Source: Sequoia sempervirens (taxonomy: Eukaryota > Streptophyta > Pinopsida > Cupressales > Cupressaceae). From it: a stretch of 64,000 bases of DNA. Under the pieces are notes generated by a model that saw only the letters and a list, made by a program, of their open reading frames with translations, was not told the DNA's origin and ran no database searches. Both the position numbers and the translations under genes were made by a program. The first letter of the stretch is position 1. Every line of letters starts with the position of its first letter. Location of the stretch: assembly GCA_007258455.2 (NCBI GenBank), contig VDFB02270651.1, positions 491,730,711 through 491,794,710 on the forward strand, in the 5' to 3' direction. Positions 19,537 to 32,226 of the stretch are shown piece by piece.

Positions 19537-20695
19537 ATCTCCACACTATATTATTTTTTTTTGCAAATATTTGATGAAATGACAAATGAATAACAATGCA
19601 AGAAACTGATTTTATTCTTTTCCAAAACTAATGAAATATAGTAACAACATTTTAGAAATATATGTCCACTTGTTATGACTTTTGGAATGTTAATGCAACA
19701 AAATACTAACCCTTATCTGCTGTAATGGGAAAAATGACAGAATATAGCAGCAAAATGGCTATTGTTCTAAGTCTGATATAGCCCAAAATTTGAAGCGACA
19801 AACCAGTATGATAATATGCCACCTCCAAACATAGAAATTTCACAATAAACTGAAATAAGCGACTGTAGCAATGGTACAAAACATTGTAACAGTTGTATGG
19901 ATTACTGTAGCAGCCCTCAAAAAATTGAAATCTTCAATATTTCACTCCAAACTCAAATACTGAAAAAGTCTCTTTCAATTTGTCCAATCAATGAAACACA
20001 ATGGTGAATCTTGGATGAATTCATTCAATCAGCTAGGAGGGTTTTCATCCCTAAAACTGATTGTCAAAAGTGCTTTCATCCTTTGACTAAAGAATGAACC
20101 AAGTTCAATCTCTCTACTAAACTAGGGTTTGATAAAACGCATAGAATACCTTTTCTTTCCTCAAATCCTCCTTTTATATGCACTTTTGAAATAACAAATT
20201 ATTATTATTCATAATTCTTCATTTCCCTCCAAAAAAGACTTAAAATCTTTAAATTTCATATTACATTTTATCTCCCAAAATGGCCCTCTTTTAAAATTAC
20301 TTCTAACATTAGCCGCCCTTCATAAAATAATTAATTAAACATAAGTTGTCTTTTAAAAATAAAATGTCATCAGACAACTCAAGTTAATTAATTAATTATT
20401 TTCCTTGCAACATCCCAATGGGCCTAAGGGAAATTAAATAGGCTAAGGATCTTCTGAGATTCTTTACACCTGAGAAGGGACATGACAAAGAAGAGGAGAA
20501 TAGTAGTGGAAAGAAGACAATAACGCATTAAATCCACATCATTTCAGGAACGGTTAATATCTATTATTCATTTGTTCAAATTCTTTTGTATTTTTTTTGG
20601 CTTTTTCAAAAAATCCAACACTTGGGTTTTCTATTTTTTTGAAAATTATTTCACTTGCAGTTGTGTTTTAAATTCTAAACAAAAAGAAGCAATGA
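19537..20695. other. Remainder of minus-strand LTR and short spacer, no gene
   Basis: Up to 20487 this is the rest of the minus-strand LTR. From 20488 to 20695 is T-rich sequence with no recognisable coding content, leading into the hAT transposase remnant. Confidence 0.5.
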
Positions 20696-21146
20696 GCAGA
20701 GTGGGAGTAGGAAGAGTGAAGAGAATGAAGTTAAAATGCAACAAAAAACTAGAGGTTATAGAAGTAAGGCTTCCATTGGGGATTCTTCTAGGAATGGGTG
20801 TGTAGCAAGGACTGCAAGTTCAAGTAACTCATTTGAATGCCCTTTTGAACTCCTAAAAGATTTCACAACAGGCCCGATTAACTCCAAACAACCTCTCTTG
20901 CTCCATCATTAAGGATTGGTGGATTGATATCAAACATCAGCCACTCATCAATATCCTTGTCACATGTTCAATTGGCTCTTATTTTCTTAGAGCTATTGGT
21001 TGTCTAGGGAAGAGGAAGGATGCAAACATCCAATTTCATATTTTGAAGTATACCATAGAAAAAGTTAAAACGTCTAATGCTGTACAAGTGGGGACTGACT
21101 CGGTCTGTGTATATAAGTTAGATAGATTGATGATGGAGGGTGCTTA
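20696..21146 (+). pseudogene. hAT transposase, N-terminal half (broken)
   Basis: The clearest similarity is at about 20905-21146, which reads like the catalytic-domain start of plant hAT transposases (DUF659 type): a D-W-W-x-D block, P-L-I-N-I-L-V, then a V-Q-V-x-T-D-x block and L-M-M-E. It stops at 21146 because element N1 inserted here, and continues at 32227. The upstream part is shifted between frames and has an in-frame stop; a BED zinc finger cannot be confirmed. Confidence 0.75.
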
Positions 21147-23032
21147 TGTAGTGTCCCACCCCAGTTGGAGTTAGGACTTACAAATTTGCTCAGATTTTTA
21201 CTAGTTTGACATATGGATCATTTTGTCAAACATTTGCATTCTAAGGGCTGAATATATAAAGAAGAGTTGTTTTGCAATAACATATGATAATGATATCATG
21301 AAATAACCACATTCACAACTCTAAATGAGCACAACTATTACAATAGGTATAAATTAAATATCTTCAGACTTAACTTTTCTGAGCAATGATATGACAACAG
21401 TATGAAGGTACAGAAGCAGATTTCAGTATACAAAATGCATAGATCTGATCTTTGTAAACATGAATTTCTGAGCCATAAGGTTGCAACGATACATAGCACA
21501 ACATATACAAACTTTAAAAGGACTAAATACCAGTTTAGGAGCTTGTGGGCTGGTCGATACTCTTCTAGGTGACCACAGCCTGCAGATAATAAAGAGCACA
21601 GCAATTTGAAATTGAAAGTTCACGCCCAGCTACACATTATGGCCTTTGCCAAACACACCAATCGTTCCCAGCAACCCTGGCGACCTCCTTAACATCATTA
21701 TATAGCAAGAATATGGATGGCGTAGGGTTTGTTTAGACCTGCAGCCTCTTTCTGAGTGCCCATGACCCCTTGCCAGAGCTCATGCGTGGACTACAAGCTG
21801 GAAATGCCTCCTTTATACCAGTCTATTCCCTGCGTAGTGGTATCTTAGAACATTTCACTCTTAGTTGACTACTCACAAGGTTAGTGATGGAAAAACAAGC
21901 TTCAATGTAAACCCACGAACACACAGGAAATTGCTGTAGATCATATTTGGACTGTAACCTAGTCGCCCAAGTTGGAGTGCAATGATAAACCCCTTTAGAC
22001 TCTCAAGCTAGGCTGAGGAAATGGAGTTTGCAAAGTTTCTACAGCAAAACCCCAATGCCCAACCTCGAATGCAATGCAGGAATAAATGGGTAGAATGCCA
22101 CAACCAGAATGGGAGACTCCTGCAATGGCATCCACTTGCCTGGCAATATGTGCAATAAACTTTGGGTTCTCTTCGTTACCCTCTGTAAATCCTCTTACTC
22201 TGGAAAGATGAACAATGCCTGCAATTTCCAATAACTCCTTCGAACCCCTAAACATGAAACTCTCCTGTAAATTGATGAAGCACAAGCACAATCCCTGAAA
22301 TGGAATTGTCTATAAGCTAGCTTGGGAGATCTTTTACTCTTCCATCAAGCTGTTCCTCCTAAGGGATTTCGTCCCCAAAAAGCTATGGTTTTCACAACTA
22401 GCAAACCCTTGCTTCAGCTCTTCTCAAAATTGTGCAAATCAAGAATGCGCAAAATGAACTCTCAACGCCCTTTTATATTTCCACGCCCAATTTGCATTTG
22501 AATTTCATTTCATTTAATTTGCTTCTAATGGTCATTTAAATATTTCATCATAAAGTTGAGAGGTCAAAACATTAAAATAATAATACTTTATGCAAACATC
22601 ACATAACACCTTTTAACCCCTTATAACACCATTTAATAAAGTCATCCATAATAATTAGTATTATTAAAGTTAGATTGGATTAACTTTAATAATATAAATT
22701 AAATCATTAACTCCCCAATAAATACCAATTTCAACTCATGGGAGTAATCCATCAACTTTCCAGATATAGGCATGATAACAATTGACCATTCCATGACTTA
22801 CTATAAATAGTAAGTATGAGCAACTACTAAAATTAGTAAGTGTGGGTCTAGGTGTCTTGATGGCCTAAGCTGGGACACTGAGTTGAAGAGTACTGAAACA
22901 AGCACCAAAAGGCCTGCTAAAGTGCCATAGATCACCCTCAAAGGCCCCCCTAAACACCATGTTAGCCTACGAGGACCAAGTGATAGGCTAACCACTGCAT
23001 CTGTCAATTGTCTAGAAAAGGGGGACATTACA
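21147..23032 (-). repeat. 3' LTR of element N1
   Basis: 1,886 bp, aligning with 30303-32221. The minus-strand start is TGTAATGTCCCCC. A perfect inverted repeat TAGCCTA (22963-22969) with TAGGCTA (22984-22990) lies 42 bp inside. CTATAAATAG (22801-22810) and CTAAAATTAG (22827-22836) follow. A TATA-like AATATAAAAGGG lies near 22468-22479 on the minus strand. The two LTRs differ by indels and many substitutions, so the insertion is not recent. Confidence 0.92.
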
Positions 23033-23080
23033 GTCAGCCCTCCCCAAGATTGCTTGTCCCCAAGCAATCCTCACCTAAAT
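23033..23080 (-). pseudogene. Relic of pol C-terminus in element N1
   Basis: The minus strand reads GDKQSWGG.TVMS into the LTR, the same ending as the intact chromovirus pol (EDKQSWEG.TVMS). It shows that N1 descends from a chromovirus-like element that lost the rest of pol. Confidence 0.7.
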
Positions 23081-23200
23081 ACCCAGGCTTGTCACCTGAA
23101 TGTCGAGATCCCAAATCAATCTGTAGAATGCTCTACCAAAACCCCACTACATCCACTAGATAATGATAGAGAAAAACTTGGCAGCTTTGTTGGTCACTCT

Positions 23201-23705
23201 CTAAAAAAGAAGCAGTATGCCAAGCATAGAGAATTTTGGATCCCTCATCCCAACTAAAAGTCTACCATACTCCACACCCGCTAACTTCCACTGCGCTACT
23301 CTGAGATAAAGGTCATAGTGGTGAGAGTGGTGAAGCAACTTATCAGGATCCAGTCGATTTGACATGCCAAACTTGTCACCACTTGGATCCCAACACATCA
23401 GACCCTTACATACATCAAACATGAGAAGATGGAGGTAACTTGAAGTGCCAGCATCACAACACCTCATTCCAATCTCTGCAAACCTCCTATGGATGTGTTG
23501 ACTACCCCTCATACATGCCAAAAAAGGTGTAACAACTCCTCTTAGGTTGTTGATATGGGATAGATCAACACCCTCAAAACTGTAAGATCGACCTATGGGG
23601 ATGCAAACGATTGTGCCAAGATCATAGGGTGATAGAGTATCATCCCTATGTAGCTCTCCCATGCTGAGGAGATGATGCAACTCTCGTCCAAACTCCTAAA
23701 AAACT
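23201..23705 (-). pseudogene. N1 long ORF, C-terminal part
   Basis: About 165 codons that continue the N1 ORF after the nested 4-kb LTR. With the LTR and one AAACT duplication set aside, the frame at 27741 carries on here in the same phase, with a TAG right at the joint. The product is rich in His, Leu and Arg; no domain recognised. It ends at 23201, upstream of the pol relic. Confidence 0.6.
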
Positions 23706-24393
23706 TGTTGGCGTTTAAATTCGCACCTCTGGAATGCGTATTTGAAACGGACAGCTATGCACAGATAAACTGCTCTTCAAATTAGGAGGGGAAGCTCCCT
23801 CTTGCTGATGGTATTCAAGAAAGTAAACTAAAATTAAGTTGCCTATCTTTTTGATCAGCTAGAGCACAACGTTTATAAAACACAAACGCCGCAGCTAAGA
23901 TTTTCTGATTTAAGAACTTCAACTACGACTAACTTAAACTAAAGACGTTTCTAACTTCTCAAGTAATAAGCAGAGCAAGAGAAACTAGAAATGAACAAGG
24001 TAGATCTCTGACAAAATACTTCGATAAACTCTTTCTCAACTAACATCTACACACTTCAATGTAAGTTGAAATCAAGATCATAAAAGTAAAACACAAATAA
24101 CGGAAATCGGAGATTTTATATCAAGGCAAAGGAGGCTCATGATTTTATTACTCGAACTTCTGGAACAAAACTCACTTCTAACATGCCTGGAATAAGAAAT
24201 TGCAGCTAAAGAGGCTTGCAATCTTATTCTTACACAATAGAAACAACAATCACACTAACTCCTTGTTGGCTAAAGAGGCTCAACAATTTGCTATCACCAC
24301 ACAATTGAACGACACTTGAATAAAAATAGAAGGCAAAATAGGCTCAGCGTTTTGTTATCACTAGCATGGTTGAAGAAACTAATGAGCAAAGGC

Positions 24394-24404
24394 TCTTATT
24401 TATA
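24394..24404 (-). promoter_or_regulatory. TATA box of the 4-kb LTR
   Basis: On the minus strand CTATAAATAAGAGCC; the same box is at 42280-42294 in the other copy. Its conservation in both copies supports it as the LTR promoter. Confidence 0.6.
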
Positions 24405-25934
24405 GACAAGCAGAGGAGTAGGGAACCCTAAAATCTCCTTGCTTTCACAATCTAGGGCTTGCTCAGCAAGCAAGCTTTATTACTAAATCTAGAAAGAAGA
24501 TAACAACTAAAACCCTAGAAAGCAGAAAAAGCGGGAAATGCCAACTATTACATTTATCTTCTTTCTCTTCTTCAAAGAATGGATAAGAATCGTTCCAAGA
24601 ATAGAAAGAAAGCGGAAAGAAAGCTTCTAGATGAAAGCCGCTTTAAATCTCAATCATATCCGCTAAAAAGCAAGAAACTGGGTCCCGGTCAGGTGCATTA
24701 ATACTGTCTAAGGCAATATTTTGATTCTCCAAGATCTCCTCGCCTTCTGTGATCAAACTTAGAGAATCCTTCACTTCTTTGGCTGCTTTATGAGTTATGT
24801 TCTTGAAAAACATCGCTGCCCGAAAAGATGACTCACTAATTGATAACTTGGCGGCTCTGCAACTTTATGCTTCTGACACTTCTCTTGATTTCCAACAGAA
24901 GAGTATTGCACAACTCTTTTCTGATACCTTTCCTTTTTCTCATATCACACCTTCTCTCGTTCTTCAGCTGAGATGATGAAGTTTTAACATAGTGCTGATT
25001 TGGTCTTAAACTCGAGGGGAGTGTACTCCATATTGAAAACCTTGAAGAATGACTGTAAACTCGCCCATGTTCAAACAAGTCTTGAGCAACTTTCTATTTT
25101 TAGAATGCTGGTTTTTCGTCTTCAAACGGACAAATTTTTGGAAATTTTTCTGAGATATGGGTTTTGCTCAGAACTTCGTTGCAAGACAACCCAGATCGTC
25201 TGTTTTTGAAAATCTTGACTTTTAACTGAAAAAGCAGCAAACCCTAATTTCTTCAATTTTTCACCGAAAAAGCTGGCACCTGGGTTTTGTTCAGAATACA
25301 ATTAAAAATGGACCCAGTTGATCAGATTTGAAAAACACTGATGGCTGATCGAAAAAGCAACCAACCCTAGGTTTTAGAATTTTCTTGAAAAAAAGCTGTG
25401 ATATGGGTTTTCTTCAGAAGATTAATTTGAGAGGACCCAGATGGTTGAAAACTGAATGCACTGATGATTTCACTGACATGCAAAATAAAAGCAGCTGCTG
25501 CAACTTGATGAAGTTCTTGAAAATTTCCTTCAGAAGATTGAAGAGAAAAGACCCAGATGATTGAAAAATGGAATGCCTTGGTCTTCTTCTTGAAAAGTTT
25601 GATCTTCTGGATGAAAAAGCTTGAAAAAGCAAGGGTTTATGTTGCTGGTCTGAAAAATATGATGAAAAACCAGCAAGCTACGTTCTTGAATCTTGAAAAA
25701 TTTCTTTAAACTTGCTGCTCCAACTTTCTCCCTTGAAGGCTACCTGCAAAATAATGAAAATAACATAAAAGAAAGATGTTAAATAGACTTAGGGTTTTGT
25801 TTTTGCTTTGCTTTCTTTTGCTTTTATCTCCAAAACCCTAAATCTCAGCTTCATTGAACTTGGACGCCTCTTTCTTCTCTTGCAATCTTGAAAATTTCGA
25901 AAATCTATGAAAATTTTCTAAGGCATGTGAAGTT

Positions 25935-27120
25935 GGGCGCCCTTCTTCACCAAGGGCACCCACTTTATCCAGTGTTAGCCAAAATTTTTGGCGTTTTCAA
26001 CTTTTCTTCCATTTTGACCCTTGGTTTGACCTCAATCTCCGGCTTCTAGATTGATCCGACAGGCGAGCTGAAAGATTCATCGCGGAGCCAGACTGATTCT
26101 GAGAAGGATGTTCTGGAGGATCCTTTGGCTAAAAACTTGATCTTGACCTCTGAATTCATGGGAGCCTTTTCCTTCGAGGGGCTTCGAACTTTCACAGTGT
26201 TAGCCATTTTTCTGATCTTCAATTTCTTCATTAACTCCTCTTCTACAGATGATTTCGTTGAATCTGGTGTTTCAGGCGTCAGATCGACTGACGGTTGTGC
26301 TCATCGCGAAGCTGATGAAGAATGAGAAGGGGTCTTCTGGAAGAGATTTTGTTGGAAAGTGAAATTTGACCCCTCAAAAGCTTGGGCGCCCTTCTTGGCT
26401 GGGGGCGCCCATTTCATACATACTTAGTCAAATTTTCACTTTCCTATGTTTGCTTCAGAACTTTGAAATTCAACTCTTGTTGGACCCTCCGTTCGGCTCC
26501 TCGTATCTTGCGACTGCGAGCTCCGATAGGCGTGCTGGACATCTCATTTGAAAGCTTGATCAATTGCAAAGAGATCACGTTAGACACTCTTTTGTGAATT
26601 CATTCGTTTGACCCCCTGAAAACTTGGGCACCCTTCTTCACTAGGGGCGCCCACTTTCTCTAGACTTAGCCATTTTTACTATTTTTCGACTTCGAGTTTG
26701 AAATCTTTATTTCTGCATGTTCGTCTTCGATCTGAATTTGCCGAAAGATGGCGTGTCGAATGATCTGACGAAGACAGGCACGTTGAAGCTGATTGAAATT
26801 TGAAGAGACTAAGCATATTTTCAAACCCTAAAAGCGAGATCAGATGCCTCAAAAAGCTGGGCGCCCTTCTTCACCAGGGGCGCCCAAAGTCTCCTCACTT
26901 AGTCAATTTTTGATAATTTTCAACTTTCCTCGTTCTGACCTCTGTGCAGATCTTCCCTATTCAGCGCTGAATTTCGGATGACTGAGTAATCTGATAACTA
27001 CACCGCTGAATTCGTTGCAAAGCTGACAGAGAACTGAACAACATTGACTGGAGGCGCAAACCCTAATTCTGACATTTGGTGCCCTAAAAAGATGGGCGCC
27101 TTTCTTCAACAGGGGCGCCC
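25935..27120 (-). repeat. Array of about six 230-bp units with paired GGGCGCCC
   Basis: Pairs of GGGCGCC(C) separated by about 11-12 bp occur at 25935-25961, 26384-26410, 26625-26652, 26859-26885 and 27094-27120, with a degenerate one near 26159-26185. Spacing is 220-240 bp. The units are diverged tandem duplicates lying in U3 of the 4-kb LTR. Confidence 0.85.
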
Positions 27121-27740
27121 ATTTCTTCCAGTGTTAGGAAATTTTCATCATTTTTTTATCTTCTTCTTCATTCTCCGTGCATGTTCATCATTTCATCTTC
27201 TGTTGAACCCCTGAATGTTGATTTTGACGCCTGGCAGCCGAATGACCTCCATCGATGACCTCGGAGCTCCAAATACACTTCTGAAAAAGCAGAATAGACC
27301 CAGTAGGGCAAAACTGATTATTCTTAGATTCTGACTACACCAGCCTGATACGGACGCATTTTGAGCCAATCAAAATCAGTTCGGACCCTGTCGGACCAAC
27401 TTTCTATTTTTAGAAATTTTCTATTTTTAGGAAATTTTGCCAGCATCCGTTTCGAAAGAAACCCAGAAAAACCCAAAAAACGTTACTAATTTTAGAAAAT
27501 TTCTAAAAATAACAGTTTTCCTAAAATTTAGGGATGAAAAACTGAGATCTGGGTTTTGTAGGTTAAGCTCTTCTTAGCAGACCCAGATCGTCAGAAATTG
27601 AAAATTTTGTGTTTTAACCCCTCATGCAAGACATGCACACCCAAATTTTGACCCTTTTGATTGATTTAACAAGACTTTTACTCATTTCTTCAAAATATCT
27701 AAGTGTAACAAAAATTTTAATTTTGGGGTACAACAAAACT

Positions 27741-30133
27741 GTCGTCCTCCAAGGATTATGAAAGAATTCCTGGTCCCATGAAGTAGGACAGTCGTCTCCT
27801 ACCAAAATATGGAGTAGAACTTCATCATTGCAGGCTGGTCTATTGATGCCATCATGACCACTGAACACACAACTCCCCTGTATCCTTGTCTTCCCAAGTG
27901 TATGCCACACATGGGTAAGTGCCTGCATCGGAAATCCTTGGAGCATGGAAGCTGCACTCTCTGCCAAGGAGACGTCTACATGATGTAACTCTAATCCCTG
28001 TCCATGTAAACAACCATTTGAAAGTAATAGAATCAAAGTCCTACAGATTCTAATTCCATCTTCTGAAGATGGAAACACTCCATCCCAAAATGGATGATAT
28101 GAATCCCAAGCCAACCCACACTTATGCATCATCAAATCATCTATATGTGGACTAAAAGAGAAGTGATGAGCACTCCTTACTATGCAGTCAAGGTAGAATG
28201 CGCCTGCTTGCATCAATGGTAGACTTGCATAGTCGTTGGGAACCCATGCCTCGTCACTCTCATCACTTGAATCAAGAGGTGGCTCACATCTCTAATCCTG
28301 AAGGGTAGATTGGGTAGATGCTCTGCAAGTCTTCTCTGCAAACCCGAAAGCAAAGTCCCTATCTGAAAGCAACTGGAGGTATTCTGATTTCATCCATTCC
28401 AAGGCATGCTTCATAGTTCACAGACTAGCTATAGAAGTCCCCACTACTACCCTTATCTGTCTTTCCTCCAATTGTGTTGACCACAGGAGGTACTCTACAA
28501 ACTTGTGTGTGCTATCGAAACGAGTTAAGGTTTGGACAACCTTATCCTCAGTAACCTTCAGCTGTCCCTTGAGTCCTTGTGACTCTCTAGGCTCATACCT
28601 ACCATCAGCCTTGACCAATGCATTACTTGAGCTGCTAACAAATGTAGGAGACATGCCCCCACTAGAAGATGCCCTGCAATCCTCATGTAAATAAGATGGA
28701 ACAGCATGATGATCCAACACACTAAAAACACAAGACTTTGCCTCCTCAGCACCAAACTCACTGAAATCAATCTCTACCTCACCAATGTAGAGATTGGTGT
28801 TCCTATCATAGGTGGATACATGCACCTCACTGCTGGCTAGTCCGCACAATGTATGCATCTCTACCTCTGTCGTATTTGTACCTTTAGCCCTCAATTGGCT
28901 CTCCCCCAAAGGTGACTCATGATCACTATGGTGCAAGCTATGTGAAAACTCAAGAATGTCAGAATCATTCCTGTCCTCATGCCCATGCAAACCTGAAACC
29001 TCCTCGTTCTCGACCACCGTTAGGGGTTCTCCCCTCAAACCATGAGTACCACTACCATCCGCAAGTGTCATAACAATCGTACAATACTGGATATCTGTTG
29101 TGGATGAAAAAGATTGAGCCAAGCTCAACTCCTCACAGAGCTCATCAATCTGAATATTTAATTCTTGAAGGGCCTTCTAAGTGCTCTTCAAGGAATCCTC
29201 AATGACAATAAGCTCATTAGTAAGCTTATCCACTTCCCTTTCTTTCCTCTTGAGTGCATCATAGTAGATTTCACCAAGCGTGAGTAGGTGATCTCCATCG
29301 GAGAGTAGTTGTATGTAATTGGTCTTCATCTCCACTAATGCTTCTCTAAGCGCCTATGAATCTGAAAGGGAAAATTCTCCATCAAGGTCCATATGTTCTC
29401 CTGAAGACCTCCAACAACATTTGGCCATCAACTTAAGGGTGTCATCAAAATGTCTAATGGCTGCACTAATCAGGTCTTCACTCACCTTCAGCTGTCCTAC
29501 CAACTAACTGGACCCCTTAGACTGATCAGCCTTATATAAAATTTCTGATTTGCAATCAGCGTCATGCAACATAAAATCATATCTGTTTTCATGGCTGATA
29601 TCAACACCATGAGCGTCAAAAATTGTCATCCCTCATGCATGATTGTGGAGGTAAAAGTATGGGCAGCACTATGGTCAAATGTATAGTCATCCCTGAAATC
29701 AAATGTAGCACTGCCATCATCTGATGATTTGTAAACTCCACCCTGTCCGCTCACAATTTTCCCATCACTAGGTGCTGATCCATGGGGTGTACCATACTGA
29801 AATCCGAACTCATTGCCTGTTGCAACCTCTTCCCCATGATTGAAAATTACCCTTGCAAGTGAAGATTGCTATTCAAATGTGGCTGCAATAGATGATTGAT
29901 TTTCTGATTTACTTTCCTCATTATTTGTCTCTGCCCCTTGACCAATGCAATATTGCTGATCAAGCTTTTTAGGATCACTTGTAAGCTACAACTCACCTTG
30001 AAGCAATTTATCTTCCTTATCCAACTATTTAGGTTTTGCAACCATCCTTAAATATGCCTTTTTCATGTGAGGGTCCTTCATTAGCATGTACAATTCCCAC
30101 ATCAGCTCAAACATAGATTTATCTGAAGTCATC
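27741..30133 (-). pseudogene. N1 long ORF, N-terminal and central parts (unknown protein)
   Basis: A minus-strand frame from the ATG at 30133, about 150 bp after the PBS, runs down to 27741 where the 4-kb LTR interrupts it. It is broken by several stops and by one frameshift near 29640. There is a charged, coiled-coil-like stretch around 29120-29330. Two similar modules occur, near 29230-29500 and 28340-28585; each has a QLKV(S/T)ED-like start and an MK..Y(I/L)QLLSD.D end. The second module matches element N2. I do not recognise the protein. Its position suggests a gag replacement or a captured ORF. Confidence 0.65.
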
Positions 30134-30284
30134 TTTTACCCTTGCTTCTAACAACTAACAAAGAGAAGCACGAAAATAGACGTGTAGGTGCTGGTCACCA
30201 ACTGAAGATGATAAATGAGTGCCAAACTCTCAACAAAGAAAACCAACAATTTTCTTTCTTGGTAACCCCCCACACTGGCAAGAA

Positions 30285-30302
30285 AACTAGCTCTAATACC
30301 AC
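30285..30302 (-). other. Primer binding site of element N1
   Basis: On the minus strand, directly after the 5' LTR, TGGTATTAGAGC matches the initiator tRNA-Met complement with one change (T for C). It defines the 5' LTR of N1. Confidence 0.8.
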
Positions 30303-32221
30303 TGTAGTGTCTGAACCCAGTTGGAGTTAGGACTTGCGAATTTGCTCAAACTTTTACTAGTTTGACATATGGGTCATTTTGTCAAACATTTGCATGCTAG
30401 GGGTTGAATGTATAATGAACAGATGTTTTGCAATAACATATGATAATGATATCTTGAAATAACCACATTCACAACTCTAAATGAGCACAACCATTACAAT
30501 AGGTCGAAATTAAATATCTTCAGACTTAACTTTTCTAAGCAATGATATGACAACAGTATTTTGGTACAAAAAGTAGATTTCAATATATAAAATGCATAGA
30601 TCCGATCTTTGTAAACATGACTTTCTGAGCCATAAGGTTGCTACGATACATAGCACAACATATACAAACTTTAACAACAGTAAATACCAGTTTAGGAGCT
30701 TGTGGGCTAGTCGATACCTTTTCAGGTGACCATGGCCTGCAGATAATAAAGAGCACAACAGTCTGAAATTGAAAGTTCACGCCCAACTGCACATTATGGT
30801 CCTTGTCAAACACACCAATCGTTCCCAACAACCCTGGCGACTTCCTTAACAACATTATTTAGCAAGAATATGGATGGCGTAGGGTTTGTTTAGACCTCCA
30901 GCCTCCTTTTGAGTGCCCACAACCCCTTGCCAAAGCTTGTGTGTGGACTGCAAGCCGGAAACGTCTCCTTTATACCAGTCTATTCCCTACGCAGTTGTAT
31001 CTCAGACCATTTCATTCTTTGCTGACTACTCACAGGGTTGGCAATGGCCAAACAAGCTTCAACGTAAACCCATGAACACACAGGAAACTGCAGTAGATAA
31101 TATCAGGACTGTAACCCAATTGCCCAGATTGGAGTGCAGTGATAAACCCCTTTAGACTCTCATGTCGGGTTGAGGAAATGGAGTTTGCAAAGTTTCTACA
31201 ACAAAACCCCAACGTCCAACCTCAAATGCAATGCAAAAATAAATGGGTAGAATGCCATGGCCAGAATGGGAGACTCCTGCAATGGCGTCCACTTGCCTGA
31301 CAATATATGCAATCAACTCTGGGTTCTCTCTGTTACCCTCTGTAAATCCTCTTACTCTAAAAAGATGAACAATGCGTGCAATTTCCAATAACTCCTTCAA
31401 ACCCCTGAATATGAAACTCTCCTATAAATCGATGAAGCACAAGCACAATCCCTAAAATGGAATTGTCTGCAAGCTGGCTTGGGAGATCTTTCACTCCTGC
31501 ACCGAGTTGTTCCTTCTGAGGGATTTCGTCCTCAAAAAGTTATGGCTTTCACAACCAACAAACCCTTGCTTTAGCTCTTCTCAAAATTTGTGCAAAACAA
31601 GAATGTGCAAAATGAGCTCTCAATGCCCTTTTATATTTCCATGCCCAATTTGCATTTGAGTTTCATTTCATTTAATTGGCTTTTAATGGTCATTTAAATA
31701 TTTCATCATAAAGTTGAGGGGTCAAAACATTAAAATAATAATACTTTATGCAAAGGTCACATAACACCTTTTAACCCCTTATAACACCATTTAATAAAGT
31801 CATCCATAATAATTAATATTATTAAAGTTAAATTGGAATAACTTTAGTAATATAAATTAAATCATTAAATCCTTGATAAATACCAATATCAACTCATGGG
31901 AGTAATCCATCAACTTTCTAGATGTAGGCATGATAGCAACTGACCATTCCATGACTTACTATAAATAGTAAGTATGAGCAACACATCCAAGTGACTTAAG
32001 AAAAATAGTATGGGTGAAAGTGTCCTAAATGGCCTTTGGAAGGCACACCACAAATAAACTGGGACACTGAGTTGAAGAGTACTGAAATAAGCACCAAAAG
32101 GCCTACTGAAGAGCCATAGATCACCCTCAAAGGGCCCCCTAACCACCATGTTACCCTACAAGGACCAAGTGATAGGCTGACCACTGCATCTGTCAACTGC
32201 CTAGAAAAAAGGGACATTACA
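30303..32221 (-). repeat. 5' LTR of element N1
   Basis: 1,919 bp, partner of 21147-23032. The minus-strand start at 32221 is TGTAATGTCCC. The conserved inverted repeat is present but decayed here (TACCCTA against TAGGCTG). CTATAAATAG is kept at 31959-31968. The TATA-like box is near 31627-31638. Confidence 0.92.
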
Positions 32222-32226
32222 GCTTA

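Larger units (their letters stand above)
19192..20487 (-). mobile_element. Minus-strand Gypsy-type LTR, interrupted by a TRIM
   Basis: On the minus strand it starts TGTCATGTCCC (at 20487) and ends near 19192 next to a degenerate PBS, so it is a 5' LTR. An inverted repeat (GGCCTA at 20421 with TAGGCT ending 20444) lies 43 bp from the terminus, and a TATA box (GCATATAAAAGG on the minus strand) lies near 20170-20181. Without the TRIM it is about 960 bp. Confidence 0.65.
23706..27735 (-). mobile_element. 4.0-kb solo LTR (family L), TSD AAACT
   Basis: It is bounded by TGTTG...CAACA ends and perfect AAACT duplications (23701-23705 and 27736-27740). It is the reverse complement of the same family at 39249-43050. 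No PBS or internal region is attached, so it is a solo LTR left by recombination. A TATA box (CTATAAATAAG on the minus strand, 24394-24404) lies about 700 bp before the LTR end. U3 contains a long array of GGGCGCCC pairs. Such long LTRs occur in Tat/Athila-like Gypsy lineages, but the internal region is needed to assign it. Confidence 0.9.
21147..32221 (-). mobile_element. Element N1: non-autonomous LTR retrotransposon
   Basis: A full-length minus-strand element of 11.1 kb with perfect GCTTA TSDs (21142-21146 and 32222-32226). The 5' LTR is 30303-32221, the PBS is next to it, and the 3' LTR is 21147-23032. The internal region lacks protease, RT, RNase H and integrase. It has a long unrecognised ORF in the gag position and a short relic of the pol C-terminus (DKQSWGG.TVMS) next to the 3' LTR. 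That arrangement suggests a large non-autonomous derivative of a Ty3/Gypsy element, mobilised in trans. A 4-kb solo LTR is nested inside. Confidence 0.9.

Noticed and set aside
19198..19541. Target-site duplication for the TRIM
   Set aside because: The flanks ATGTT and ATCTC share only the first two bases, so no convincing duplication can be claimed.
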